64,000 nucleotides of DNA from CAJBVG01 sp943371425 (GCA_943371425.1 CALRUR010000014.1:1-64000); one strand, 5' to 3'; positions 41,825 to 51,542 are shown, counted from the stretch's first letter. The notes: generated by a model from the letters alone, not told the origin. Made by a program: numbers and translations.

Positions 41825-43696
41825 TTATTTAATTATTACCATTTCGTATAATTCAATGTCGCCAAATTGGTAAATTTTAGTGCAATTTTTTGACTTAAGT
41901 AGCTCATTTCTAGTATTATGTGCTGTTAATGCTGGTTCTCGTTCATTAATAGGCCAATTTTTTTTGCCAGATTCATAGGCTCTGTCTACATAAATTAATA
42001 TTTTATTTGAATTTAACTTCTCTTTAGTTTGAGGGGGAAAGTCTTTTTTCAAATAAATATTAAACAAAGCTTTGGTTTGGTTTATAGAGGTTCTTCCCAT
42101 TTTACTTGATATTAGTGGTAAGGATGTAAAATGAGCTAATTGCATTGTTGAAGTTGCGAAATCATCATTTGGGTCGATAGTATAATTATAATCTTCCGAA
42201 CCCGAATGATAAAACGGGATGGTTAAAATAGCTTGATAATTTTCATTTCTGTTTTTTATGGTATCCAACATCTTTTGAAATTCGATGGTCGTATTTCCTT
42301 CATACAGAGGATTTGCAAAGTAATTTTGATGGTAGAATTTTACCGTGTCGAGTGCATTAGAAAAGTTGAATAATAAAAAAACAATCGTTAAATATTTTAA
42401 TATATTGTTCTTATCATATAGATAGCCAGCAAAAATAACAACAGAGAGCTGAAGAACTAATACAAATGGCCATGAAAACCTCGCTAAACATCTAAACTGT
42501 TCAACAATTGGGAAAAAATCAACAATATAAAAAAAAGGGTTTAAGTAATTAGTTAAGTAATACTCATTATCGTTAAAAGAATAATCCGGACCAATAGAAA
42601 TTAATAGGCAAATAATAGTTGAAATGAATAGAATAATTAAAATATTTATATCAGTTTTTGTTCTAACGTATTGAATAAATAACTTCCTCTGATTGGTATA
42701 AAGAAACATTAATACTATGGTTGTAAGAATGTATAAGGTACCTGAACCTAAATAAGCATTCGATTCCAAAGGTACATGCTTTGCACTCGAAACAATGTAT
42801 TTGATATTATTATATACATTGGGACTTAAAAATGCATGTATGTTTAATTTCCATTCGATCCAGTTATAACCATTTGCGGATGGTAATCTTTCGGAAGCAT
42901 AAACATCAAAATAGTTGATGGTATAATATACTGTAAACGCAGAAATTAATAAAGTTAAAGTACTTGAAAATAAATACATTAATTTATCTGAAGTATTCGT
43001 ATAAAACTTTTGAATGAAATGTAGGAGAAAAAAACTGGAACTAAAAAAGAATAATATAGGAAAATAATAAAAATGAGTGAATGAACTTATAATAATTAGT
43101 ACATATAAAAACAGTAAATTTTTAAAATAATTTTTACCAAGTTTATTGTTTTGATAGATGTTTATAAGAATTAGTACACATAGCAACAAATACAAGCTTA
43201 TAGAGAGGTTAAAATGACCAAGGGCTAATCTATTTATTTGCTGACAAATCCATGGAGTTGATAAACTCACAAGAGCAATAATTAAGTTATTACTACTAAA
43301 TTTCTTTACTATCTTATAGCTTACCAATGAGCTTAAAAAAACACAAATGATGAAGAATAAATTGTAATGATATATTAAATTAGCACTGTTGATAATATGA
43401 TTGGAAACTAAAAACTTATAAAAAATAGAAAAAATAGGAGTATTATCTATGAAAAATATATTTTCACCATATGGATAATTGTAACCAGTAAAATGTAAAA
43501 AATCACCTATTACTTCGTTGTTCACGTATGAAGTAAGTACATAATAATTCTTTAATCCATCATAAATAGAGTTGAATATATATTTATTAGGATAGGTTAG
43601 AATATCATAAAAAGCATAATAACACAATAAAAATTGAATAACTAGGATGCTTAGAATTGTTATTCTTGAATTTATTTTTTTTATAAATTGATACAT
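41825..43696 (-). CDS. Large polytopic membrane protein, GT-C-like
   Basis: A 623-residue protein with about eleven membrane helices in the first 430 residues and a soluble C-terminal domain. The N-terminal loop reads YDGLKNYYVLTSYVNNEV and later FTGYNYPYGENIFFID, similar to its divergent neighbour (FKGMNYPYGESVFF). Shared FPIVEQFRCLARFSWPF and ILTIPFYHSGSEDY segments show that the two are paralogues. The helix pattern, acidic first loop and neighbours suggest a GT-C glycosyltransferase using lipid-linked sugars, which is inference. The gene starts 46 bases from the divergent one. Confidence 0.75.
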   Translation of the reverse strand: MYQFIKKINSRITILSILVIQFLLCYYAFYDILTYPNKYIFNSIYDGLKNYYVLTSYVNNEVIGDFLHFTGYNYPYGENIFFIDNTPIFSIFYKFLVSNHIINSANLIYHYNLFFIICVFLSSLVSYKIVKKFSSNNLIIALVSLSTPWICQQINRLALGHFNLSISLYLLLCVLILINIYQNNKLGKNYFKNLLFLYVLIIISSFTHFYYFPILFFFSSSFFLLHFIQKFYTNTSDKLMYLFSSTLTLLISAFTVYYTINYFDVYASERLPSANGYNWIEWKLNIHAFLSPNVYNNIKYIVSSAKHVPLESNAYLGSGTLYILTTIVLMFLYTNQRKLFIQYVRTKTDINILIILFISTIICLLISIGPDYSFNDNEYYLTNYLNPFFYIVDFFPIVEQFRCLARFSWPFVLVLQLSVVIFAGYLYDKNNILKYLTIVFLLFNFSNALDTVKFYHQNYFANPLYEGNTTIEFQKMLDTIKNRNENYQAILTIPFYHSGSEDYNYTIDPNDDFATSTMQLAHFTSLPLISSKMGRTSINQTKALFNIYLKKDFPPQTKEKLNSNKILIYVDRAYESGKKNWPINEREPALTAHNTRNELLKSKNCTKIYQFGDIELYEMVIIK

Positions 43697-43742
43697 TTTA
43701 TTTGTGTTAATTTGAATAATATTGATTTTTAATCAAATTACT

Positions 43743-46010
43743 ATGTTTAGACAGCTAAAATCGGGCTTAACCCTTACAATTATATTAAGTTTTGTCTTAT
43801 TATTCATCTTTTATTACAAATTAATTCTATCTATCAATTCAGTTTACTTTGTTGATAGTGGAGACGGCATTCAGTCTTATTTCGGAGTATATTATCATGT
43901 TGTGCACGATTCTACCCTTTTACATTTTAAAGGAATGAATTACCCTTATGGAGAAAGTGTTTTTTTTAGTGTGAATCCTCCATTAATTGGCATTTGTCTG
44001 TATGCCCTTAATCAAGTATTTGACATATCAAACTATATAATAGGTGTTTTTAATAGTTCCATTTTATTATCAATTGTTTTATCTGCCATATTTATTTATT
44101 TAATTCTATGCAGATTTATTTCTAATAAATGGTTAAGGGTTTTATCCGCGGTGTTTATAGCATTTATTTCTCCTCAAATAATTAGAATTGGAGGCCACTA
44201 TGCATTAGCCTATTTGTTTGTTATACCAGGCAATATCTGGTTACTACTAAAATACTACGAGAAACCTTCCAATTTAAATATTGCAATTATAAGTATATAT
44301 ACTTTTGTAATCTCCTTATTGCATTTGTATTTCTTTGCATTTGCAGGTTTAATATGGATCACATTTCATCTTTATATTGTATTTACAAATGATAAAATAA
44401 ATATAAAGTTGATCTTTAAACATTTTATACATTTTTTATTTCAGATTGCTTTACCTTATGCATTATTGATTTTTATTATTAATAGTAGCAATATTGTTAA
44501 TGATAGAACAAATACACCATGGGGCTTATTACATTTCAATACTAATTTAACGGGTATATTTTTCCCTTTTGATAAGTTCTATACCCCCGTTGCGAATTTA
44601 TTTATTAACCCATCATATGTTGAATGGGAGGGTAAACAGTTTTTCGGTATAGTTGTATCTATAGGATTTATATATATATTGTTGAAAATATTAACTTCAA
44701 TATTCTCATTCAAGAAAAACGAAATATTAAATCCATTTCATAATCTTTTGATAAGTTATTTTGCATGGCTTAGTTTCATATCCTTAATTGTTTCCTTTGC
44801 CTATCCATTAAATACGAAATTTGGTGAAACAATTTTAGATAATATTAATTTTTTTAAACAGTTCAGGGGAATTGCAAGGTTTGCATGGATAAGTTATTAT
44901 TCTGCTAGTATAGTAGTATTGTATTTAATTCTCACAAAAGTAAATAATCGATGGTTTTCTTTAATTTGCTTATTCATTTTATTTGTAGATGCTTATACAC
45001 CAAATAATAAAATACAGGATCAATACAATAATAAAATCAAAGAATTAAATAATGAGCTAAACCAAGAGAATACTTGGATTAGTAAAATTGAAAAATCTAA
45101 TTATCAAACCATTATTACTTTGCCATTTTATACCAATGGTTCCGAAAATATTTACGATCAAAGAGGCTCCTGGGCAATGAGATATGGAATGATAGTTTCT
45201 ATGAAAACAGGAATTCCATTGTATAATATACATTTAAGTAGAACATCGATTTCTCAGACATTTAATAATTTTACTTTACTACAAGAACCATATAGAAGCC
45301 CTCATATACTTCATAACTTTAGCTCTAGCAAAAAAGTTTTAATAATTTCATTCGATAATGAAATAAATGAAAATGAAATAAATTTTTTAAACGGGTGTAA
45401 GAAAATTGATTCAACCCTCAATTACAATGTTTATGAAATCGACACAGAAAAATTAAAAGATAGAACAAATAATCTTTATCAAAAAAACGAAAAATTAATT
45501 AAAGAGAAATCATATCAAAATATTGAAGAGGCAAATAACGTGTTTTATAATACTTTTGAAAGCAACAATAACCTATATTCTTATCATTCTAATGGAAGTG
45601 CAAATCATCCTATTCAGCATTATCATACATTTTTTGAAGACGTAATCCCTTATGTAATTCCAGGTGAATATGTAGTTTCATTTTGGGTAGGAAATTTTAA
45701 TAAAGATTTAGTTCCGCGAACAACTTATAATATTACTTTATACGATAATATTGGTAGGATTTATGAAAATAGAGAAACTATTCTCGGCAATGAGGTAAAG
45801 ATAATTGATAAAAATTGGGCTTTAATTGAATCTAGAATTAAAATAAACAATGCAGATGATAAGGTTAAAATTACGGTTTGGAACAAAGAATTAAAGAAAG
45901 ATAGTTCAATAATCGATCGATTGATGATTAGACCAGTAGGAGTTAATGTTTATGATTATGAATCAGATAGTGTGCTGATGATGAATAATAGGATTTATCT
46001 AAAAATGTAA
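43743..46010 (+). CDS. Large polytopic membrane protein, GT-C-like paralogue
   Basis: A 755-residue protein. ATG 43743 is chosen over TTG 43722. About ten membrane helices fill residues 1-420, with VDSGDGIQSYFGVYYHVVHD in the first external loop, FKGMNYPYGESVFF, and FFKQFRGIARFAWIS. The middle domain has TIITLPFYTNGSENIYDQRG, matching the paralogue. About 150 extra residues at the end (YVIPGEYVVSFWVGNF, ITLYDNIGR) look like a beta-sandwich carbohydrate-binding domain. It probably transfers a lipid-linked sugar outside the cell; this is inference. Confidence 0.75.
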   Translation: MFRQLKSGLTLTIILSFVLLFIFYYKLILSINSVYFVDSGDGIQSYFGVYYHVVHDSTLLHFKGMNYPYGESVFFSVNPPLIGICLYALNQVFDISNYIIGVFNSSILLSIVLSAIFIYLILCRFISNKWLRVLSAVFIAFISPQIIRIGGHYALAYLFVIPGNIWLLLKYYEKPSNLNIAIISIYTFVISLLHLYFFAFAGLIWITFHLYIVFTNDKINIKLIFKHFIHFLFQIALPYALLIFIINSSNIVNDRTNTPWGLLHFNTNLTGIFFPFDKFYTPVANLFINPSYVEWEGKQFFGIVVSIGFIYILLKILTSIFSFKKNEILNPFHNLLISYFAWLSFISLIVSFAYPLNTKFGETILDNINFFKQFRGIARFAWISYYSASIVVLYLILTKVNNRWFSLICLFILFVDAYTPNNKIQDQYNNKIKELNNELNQENTWISKIEKSNYQTIITLPFYTNGSENIYDQRGSWAMRYGMIVSMKTGIPLYNIHLSRTSISQTFNNFTLLQEPYRSPHILHNFSSSKKVLIISFDNEINENEINFLNGCKKIDSTLNYNVYEIDTEKLKDRTNNLYQKNEKLIKEKSYQNIEEANNVFYNTFESNNNLYSYHSNGSANHPIQHYHTFFEDVIPYVIPGEYVVSFWVGNFNKDLVPRTTYNITLYDNIGRIYENRETILGNEVKIIDKNWALIESRIKINNADDKVKITVWNKELKKDSSIIDRLMIRPVGVNVYDYESDSVLMMNNRIYLKM

Positions 46011-46032
46011 TTTAATTTAATATTTTTACTTC

Positions 46033-46956
46033 ATGCAACTATCCATCATTATCCCCATCTATAACGAACAAGGTAATATAGACCGATTAATAAACCGTTT
46101 AAAAGGTGTTATTAATCAGTTGAATCTTACTTGTGAGTACATATTCATAAACGATGGGAGTAAAGACGATTCAATAAACATCATTAAAAACCTTGCAAAA
46201 ATTGACACTTCGGTAAAGTTTATCAATTTAAGTAGAAATTTTGGTCACCAAATTGCCGTAACTGCTGGCCTCGATAAATGCATTGGCGAACGTATAGTAA
46301 TTATTGATGCCGACCTTCAAGACCCGCCAGAATTGATTATTGAGATGTATAAAAAAATGGACGAAGGGTTTGAAGTGGTATATGCAAAACGTGCTACACG
46401 CAAAGGGGAAAGCTGGATGAAGAAGTTTACAGCACGTATGTTTTATAGAATCTTAAAATTTATTACCTCTGTAAATATTCCGGTAGATACGGGCGATTTC
46501 CGAATTATGGATCGTAAAATTGTGGATGTGTTAAAACAAATGCAAGAGCAACAAAAGTTTTTACGTGGGCAAATATCATGGATTGGTTTTAACCAAACTT
46601 ATGTAGAGTACGAACGCGATGAGCGTTATGCTGGAGAAACCGGCTATACTTACAAAAAAATGATTCGTTTAGCATTAGACGGCATCACCTCTTTTTCTAA
46701 TTTCCCTTTGAAGTTTGCCACTGTATGTGGTTTTGCAGTTTCGGGTATCGCATTTTTAGTAATGTTGTATGCGTTATATGCCAGATTTATTTCAAAGGAT
46801 TATATAGAAGGCTGGACTTCTATTATTATCTCCGTTCTATTTTTAGGAGGTATACAGCTTATTTCAATAGGTATTATTGGTGAATACATTTCTAGGTTGA
46901 GTAGTAATGTTAGAAACAGGCCCTTGTATATAATCAACGACTCTAATATTGAGTAA
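46033..46956 (+). CDS. Glycosyltransferase family 2, GtrB/DPM-like with membrane anchor
   Basis: A 307-residue GT2 enzyme: LSIIIPIYNEQGNIDRLINR, YIFINDGSKDDSINI, the catalytic VIIDADLQDPPELI, and ETGYTYKKMIRLALDGITSF. Two C-terminal membrane helices (CGFAVSGIAFLVMLYALYAR and IIISVLFLGGIQLISIGII) place it at the inner membrane, as for bactoprenol glucosyltransferases (GtrB/ArnC type). It is of another subfamily than the GT2 at 41066. The stop is followed immediately by the next start. Confidence 0.92.
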   Translation: MQLSIIIPIYNEQGNIDRLINRLKGVINQLNLTCEYIFINDGSKDDSINIIKNLAKIDTSVKFINLSRNFGHQIAVTAGLDKCIGERIVIIDADLQDPPELIIEMYKKMDEGFEVVYAKRATRKGESWMKKFTARMFYRILKFITSVNIPVDTGDFRIMDRKIVDVLKQMQEQQKFLRGQISWIGFNQTYVEYERDERYAGETGYTYKKMIRLALDGITSFSNFPLKFATVCGFAVSGIAFLVMLYALYARFISKDYIEGWTSIIISVLFLGGIQLISIGIIGEYISRLSSNVRNRPLYIINDSNIE

Positions 46957-47598
46957 ATGGTAACAAAAGAAATTCTATTCGAATATTTAAAAAATTCTGA
47001 AGCTCAACATTTAAAAGGTTTGAGCAAAATAAAAACCATTTATCGCCCGTATATTTGTCCCTTCCACGATTTGTTAAATCAAATTCCACAAGGCATTAGT
47101 TTGTTTGATGTTGGTTGCGGAGCAGGATCGTTTTTATCTATATTAACCAATTTTAATAATCCAGTAAAAATTGCTGGAATAGAAATAGCCGATAATTTAA
47201 TAAACGATGCACGTACATTATTATCTAAATTTGAAGTAGAACAACATATTTATAAATACGATGGTAGTATTGTCCCTGATGAAATCTCAGAATATGATTA
47301 TGTAAGCATGATAGATGTGTATCATCACATCCCGCCAACGATACAAGTTTCATTTATGAAACAACTGTATACAAAAATGAAACCCGGCGCAATTTTAGTA
47401 TTTAAAGATATTGATAAAGCCAACCCATTAGTAGTAATGAATAAGCTGCATGATTTAATTTTATCAAAAGAAATTGGAAATGAAATTTCTATGAATACTG
47501 CCCTGAAACTATTAACAGAGATAGGTTTTAAGATAAACAGCACCGATAAAAAAACAATGTTTGTATATCCGCATTATACTATTATTGCACAGAAATAA
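46957..47598 (+). CDS. SAM-dependent methyltransferase (class I)
   Basis: A 213-residue methyltransferase-fold protein. Motif I is SLFDVGCGAGSFLSILTNF; IAGIEIADNLINDARTLLSK and VSMIDVYHHIPPTIQVSF follow. The ATG directly follows the TAA of the glycosyltransferase, so they are co-translated. It is the plus-strand counterpart of the methyltransferase at 40377, though not a close match in sequence. Its stop directly abuts the stop of the convergent HAD gene. Confidence 0.88.
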   Translation: MVTKEILFEYLKNSEAQHLKGLSKIKTIYRPYICPFHDLLNQIPQGISLFDVGCGAGSFLSILTNFNNPVKIAGIEIADNLINDARTLLSKFEVEQHIYKYDGSIVPDEISEYDYVSMIDVYHHIPPTIQVSFMKQLYTKMKPGAILVFKDIDKANPLVVMNKLHDLILSKEIGNEISMNTALKLLTEIGFKINSTDKKTMFVYPHYTIIAQK

Positions 47599-48207
47599 TT
47601 AGATACTTAGTAATTGAGGGTTGCCATTTTCATCAACTAAATAAGCTTTTTTACTAAGTATAAACAAAGGCATATCAGTTAAAGAATCGCTATAACTTTC
47701 GACAATTTCTATACTATCTTTTTGTAAATACATTTTTAACCTGTTTACTTTTTCTGCCCCTTTACAATTTTCTCCTACTATGGTATAGTTTTTATTTTGA
47801 TAGCTCAATATTGTTCCAATTAACTCAATTTCGTACACCTCTAATATAGGTTTTAGATAAATTTCGGGAGAAGCACTTATGCATATAATGCGGAATTCTT
47901 TACGGTTAAACAAGGAGGTGATGGTAGCATGAAAATTTTCCATTCCAGTATTATCCCAAAATTCCTTGGCTAATGTTTTCACTTCTTCTTCTTTAATCCC
48001 ATGCAAAAACAACAAAAATAACTCCTTGAATTTTTTTGTGCTAATGAGTTTAAAGGTATGTAAAATGCTTCCAATAAATTGTGGAAAGATGGCCCAGAGT
48101 TGTGAAGGTCTCTTTTTATAGATGAATTTACAAAATTCAATTAACGAATCTTTTTTGTAAAGAGTTTCATCAAAATCAATAACAATAAGCTCTTTGTTAG
48201 AAGGCAT
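47599..48207 (-). CDS. HAD-IB family phosphatase
   Basis: A 202-residue HAD phosphatase. Catalytic DFDETLY (Asp11, Asp13), motif II IICISASPEIYLKPIL, and motif III/IV GAEKVNRLKMYLQK with ESYSDSLTDMPLF. Such phosphatases are often fused or paired with UbiA-type transferases to remove the 5'-phosphate from lipid-linked phosphoribose. It overlaps the transferase gene upstream by 11 bases. Confidence 0.88.
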   Translation of the reverse strand: MPSNKELIVIDFDETLYKKDSLIEFCKFIYKKRPSQLWAIFPQFIGSILHTFKLISTKKFKELFLLFLHGIKEEEVKTLAKEFWDNTGMENFHATITSLFNRKEFRIICISASPEIYLKPILEVYEIELIGTILSYQNKNYTIVGENCKGAEKVNRLKMYLQKDSIEIVESYSDSLTDMPLFILSKKAYLVDENGNPQLLSI

Positions 48208-49072
48208 ATAAACACAAGGTTACATAAATCATCCAACTTAAAATGGCTAATTGCAAAGCCCTGTCTTTATAAATAAGTGTAGTAGGGTCGCCTTCCTTTT
48301 CATAAATATCAATATCACTTAACTGTATGAAACGGAATATGCCATATACTACAAATACTAAAGAGAATTTTAGATAATCATTTCCAAGCTGGTTAATTAC
48401 TACCTCATCAATACTGTAAAATAGATAGCCAATAATAGTGAGTGTAGCAGAAGCAAAAATAAATTTATCCAATAAAGATACGGTGTAATAAGAAAGTACT
48501 TTACGGTGTTTGCTTGAATCGTTTGTTAAAGATTGTATTTCTCCTTTACGTTTTAAAAAGGCTAGGAGTAGGGCTAAGAAAAAAGTAACTACTAAAATGA
48601 AATCAGATGCCACTACCCCAATTGCTACACAACCTGCAAGTATTCTTAATTCGAAACCAATGGAAATAGAGATACAATCGACAATACTAATGTGCTTAAG
48701 TTTGAAATTATAACATACATTTAAAACCAAATAACCCAATAAAATATAATATAAATTGTTCTGATTAATAATTAAACTAAATAAAATTGATATACTCAAA
48801 GAGATTAATGCGATTATGTAAGCCTTATTTTTACTGATAATACCTGCTGCTAATGGTCTATTCTTTTTTATAGGATGTTGTTTATCGGCATCAATATCAA
48901 TTACATCATTAATTACATATACAAAGGATGCAAGAAAAGAATAACTTAAAAAGGTAAGAACGGAGGAAGCTAAATCTGAACGGTTAAACAAATTAAACGA
49001 GAAAAGTAATGGAGCAAAAATTAGTAAATTTTTAATCCATTGCTTAAAACGTATCAATTTTAGAATATGCAT
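48197..49072 (-). CDS. UbiA family decaprenyl-phosphate phosphoribosyltransferase-like
   Basis: A 291-residue polytopic prenyltransferase (ATG 49072 preferred over TTG 49096). The prenyl-diphosphate motif is NDVIDIDADKQHPIKKNRP, exactly the DPPR-synthase variant, and the second Asp-rich motif is DIDIYEKEGDPTTL. About eight helices. The mycobacterial relative joins PRPP to decaprenyl phosphate for arabinan synthesis. With the HAD phosphatase it could make polyprenyl-phospho-ribose. Terminator at its upstream side belongs to the next operon. Confidence 0.88.
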   Translation of the reverse strand: MHILKLIRFKQWIKNLLIFAPLLFSFNLFNRSDLASSVLTFLSYSFLASFVYVINDVIDIDADKQHPIKKNRPLAAGIISKNKAYIIALISLSISILFSLIINQNNLYYILLGYLVLNVCYNFKLKHISIVDCISISIGFELRILAGCVAIGVVASDFILVVTFFLALLLAFLKRKGEIQSLTNDSSKHRKVLSYYTVSLLDKFIFASATLTIIGYLFYSIDEVVINQLGNDYLKFSLVFVVYGIFRFIQLSDIDIYEKEGDPTTLIYKDRALQLAILSWMIYVTLCLYAF

Positions 49073-49114
49073 TATTGGGTTGAATTTATTGTACAAGATA
49101 CAATTTATTGAACA

Positions 49115-49148
49115 TAAAAAAAGTCCCGATAAATCAGGACTTTTTTTT
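49115..49148 (-). terminator. Intrinsic terminator after scpB operon
   Basis: On the minus strand AAGTCCTGAT-TT-ATCGGGACTT (one G-T pair) is followed by a T run. It ends the scpB/72-residue gene transcript before the UbiA gene. Confidence 0.85.
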
Positions 49149-49159
49149 GAGCGAAGCGC

Positions 49160-49206
49160 TCTAACGACTAATATCTAACGACTAATATCTAACGACTAAT
49201 ATCTCT
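49160..49206. repeat. Word-repeat array L (CTAACGACTAATAT)
   Basis: Three 14-base tandem units CTAACGACTAATAT run 49161-49202. It lies between the terminator and the stop of the 72-residue gene (49208). No spacers, so not a CRISPR. The word is shared with D, E, F and M. Confidence 0.92.
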
Positions 49207-49207
49207 A

Positions 49208-49426
49208 TTAATACTCGTCTTCATCAAACTCCTCGTCATCAAAACCAGCATCAAACTCATCAACCCCTAAGTCTAAATCTAAATCATCATCTTCATCGTC
49301 TATTAAACGATTGTTCAATGGCTTAGAATCTTTTGCAGGAGGTGTTTTCGCTTTAGCTTTAGAACTACCTGCCTTGCTTGGTGCTGCACTAGCTTTTTTG
49401 GTACTTGCTTTTTTAGGGCTTTTCAT
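49208..49426 (-). CDS. Small charge-polarised protein
   Basis: A 72-residue protein with a Lys/Ala/Ser N-terminal half (KSPKKASTKKASAAPSKAG) and an Asp/Glu C-terminal half (DDEDDDLDLDLG, FDDEEFDEDEY). The basic half resembles the histone-like protein at 18684. No family is recognised; it may bind DNA or protein partners through both halves. It lies 86 bases after scpB and is probably co-transcribed. Confidence 0.6.
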   Translation of the reverse strand: MKSPKKASTKKASAAPSKAGSSKAKAKTPPAKDSKPLNNRLIDDEDDDLDLDLGVDEFDAGFDDEEFDEDEY

Positions 49427-49512
49427 TTGATTGAGGAATTTCTAGTATTGTTATTTTGATACTAACAAAGTTAATACATTGATTTCATTCAATACAAAAA
49501 AAATAAAAAAAA

Positions 49513-50250
49513 TTATTCTTCTGAATTTTTGTTTTCTTCGTCCTCTTCTGTAGAATTATTTTCTACGTTTTCCGCATCAAGCTCTTCAGTTAATTCCATT
49601 TCTTCCATGCTTTCATTTTCTGGAATAGAATCGTCCTCTCTGCCCTCTATTTCCATAGCTCTAGCGGTACTTATAGACTCTACATCAATATTCGAGTCTT
49701 CTGGGTTTATAGTGTTTTCTAACGATTGTATGTCTTTTAATTGTGGCAAATCTTTAGGATTTCTTAACCCAAAGTGATCCATAAAACTCTGACTAGTTTC
49801 ATATAAAATTGGTTTACCAGGCCCGCTACTTCTTCCGTTTATTGATATTAAATCTTTTTCTAATAATTTCTGAATACTGTAATCGCAATTTACCCCTCGT
49901 ATTAATTCAATTTCCGATTTAGTGATCGGTTGCTTGTAAGCTATAATTGCCAAGGTTTCCATGGCTGCAGTTGATAGCTTTTTCTTTTCCTTGTGTATTA
50001 TTAACTGATTTAATAATTCGTGATATTCTGTTTTACTTAAAAACTGGTATCCGTTACTTATTTCAATTAATTCGAATACATACTCATCCGACAAATACTT
50101 CTCTTTTATTTCTGATAAGGTAGCAATTATGTCTTCTTCACTTAAGCTTAATCCTAATGAATTATTTACTAAGGTCTGAATATCTACTACCGATATGCTT
50201 TGCTCCGAAGCAAATATTAAGGCTTCAATATGTTTTTGTGTCTGTTCCAA
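49513..50250 (-). CDS. scpB: Segregation and condensation protein B
   Basis: A 245-residue ScpB of the SMC-ScpAB condensin. Two winged-helix domains (IEALIFASEQSISVVDIQTL; LSTAAMETLAIIAYKQPITK SEIELIRGVNCDYSIQKLLE) and GRSSGPGKPILYETS are conserved. Beyond about residue 175 it carries an acidic tail of some 70 residues (EDDSIPENESMEEMELTEEL). Such tails are seen in Bacteroidota but make it longer than most ScpB. ScpA is not adjacent. Confidence 0.92.
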   Translation of the reverse strand: MEQTQKHIEALIFASEQSISVVDIQTLVNNSLGLSLSEEDIIATLSEIKEKYLSDEYVFELIEISNGYQFLSKTEYHELLNQLIIHKEKKKLSTAAMETLAIIAYKQPITKSEIELIRGVNCDYSIQKLLEKDLISINGRSSGPGKPILYETSQSFMDHFGLRNPKDLPQLKDIQSLENTINPEDSNIDVESISTARAMEIEGREDDSIPENESMEEMELTEELDAENVENNSTEEDEENKNSEE

Positions 50251-50299
50251 TGTATTCTAATTTGTCGCAATTAATGAAATGGGCGTGAATTATGCAAAC

Positions 50300-51427
50300 T
50301 TAATAATTAATCACTTGTTGTTCCATATTTGTTGGCAACTCTCGGTATTCATATTGTTGGTTACGCAATTGTGGTGTAAAACCTGCATCTTTTATGGCAT
50401 CTTGTATACCCTGGGCAGTAAATCTGTGAGGAGCACCGGCTGCAGAAACTACGTTTTCCTCAATCATTATTGATCCAAAATCGTTGGCACCTGCATGTAA
50501 ACAGATCTGTGCAATATCCTTACCCACGGTTAACCAAGAGGCTTGTATATTCTCAATATTTGGCAGCATTATTCTACTCAAGGCAATCATTCTAATGTAT
50601 TCATCGCCTGTTACATTATTAGTAATGCCTCTAATTTTCTTTAATAAAGTACCATCGTCTTGGAATGGCCAAGGAATAAAAGCGATAAAACCTTTAGCAT
50701 TTGCAGGTTTCTCCGATTGAACTTCTCTCAACCATACCAAATGCTCAAAACGCTCTTCTATGGTTTCCACATGTCCGAACATCATAGTTGCCGAAGTAGT
50801 AATGTTTAGTTGATGTGCTGCACGCATTACATCTAACCACTCTTTACCAGAGCATTTTCCTTTAGAAATGAGTCTTCTAACCCTATCGTTTAATATCTCT
50901 GCTCCAGCTCCAGGCAATGAATCGAGTCCTGCCTCCACTAAGGCCTTTAATACTTCAGTATGCGATATTTGCTCTAATTTAGCTATGTGTGCAATTTCTG
51001 GAGGGCCTAATGAGTGTAGTTTAATTTGTGGGTATAATCGTTTTAGTTCACTAAACAAATCAACATAATAAGATAAACCTAAATCTGGGTGATGCCCGCC
51101 TTGTAAAAGCAATTGCTCCCCGCCATAACGAATGGTTTCTTCAATTTTAACTTTGTACTCTTCTATGGTAGTAATATAAGACTCATCGTGGCCAGGTCGT
51201 CTGAAAAAATTACAAAACTTGCAATTGGCAATGCAAACATTGGTGGTATTTAAATTCCTATCGATAATCCATGTAACTGCATTGCTATTGTTTTTTTGCT
51301 TTTTGCGAAGCTCGTTTGCAGTGTACATTAGATCGGGAGTAGAAGCATGTTCGTACAAATACATACCTTCTTCGATGCTAAGAAACTCGAAATGAGACGC
51401 TTTGTTTAATAGGTCTTTTACATTCAT
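50300..51427 (-). CDS. mqnC: Cyclic dehypoxanthinyl futalosine synthase
   Basis: A 375-residue radical SAM enzyme of the futalosine menaquinone pathway. The 4Fe-4S cluster motif is CIANCKFC (Cys65, Cys69, Cys72), followed by NFFRRPGHDESYITT and QLLLQGGHHPDLG. The C-terminal half includes TSATMMFGHVETIEERFEHL and ASWLTVGKDIAQICLHAGAN. Length is typical. It shows that the organism makes menaquinone through futalosine, not MenF-type isochorismate. Confidence 0.94.
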   Translation of the reverse strand: MNVKDLLNKASHFEFLSIEEGMYLYEHASTPDLMYTANELRKKQKNNSNAVTWIIDRNLNTTNVCIANCKFCNFFRRPGHDESYITTIEEYKVKIEETIRYGGEQLLLQGGHHPDLGLSYYVDLFSELKRLYPQIKLHSLGPPEIAHIAKLEQISHTEVLKALVEAGLDSLPGAGAEILNDRVRRLISKGKCSGKEWLDVMRAAHQLNITTSATMMFGHVETIEERFEHLVWLREVQSEKPANAKGFIAFIPWPFQDDGTLLKKIRGITNNVTGDEYIRMIALSRIMLPNIENIQASWLTVGKDIAQICLHAGANDFGSIMIEENVVSAAGAPHRFTAQGIQDAIKDAGFTPQLRNQQYEYRELPTNMEQQVINY

Positions 51428-51542
51428 ATGGCAAATATATTAGCTTAATTATATTTAAATTAATTTTATTCACGATTTGGGAAAAATACCCTTTTTAATC
51501 CTTCTCAAAATCGATAGTTTTACCAATTCAAATCAAAAAACC

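Noticed and set aside
49160..49206. Possible CRISPR array
   Set aside because: The units are direct 14-base tandem repeats with no spacers, and no cas genes are present.
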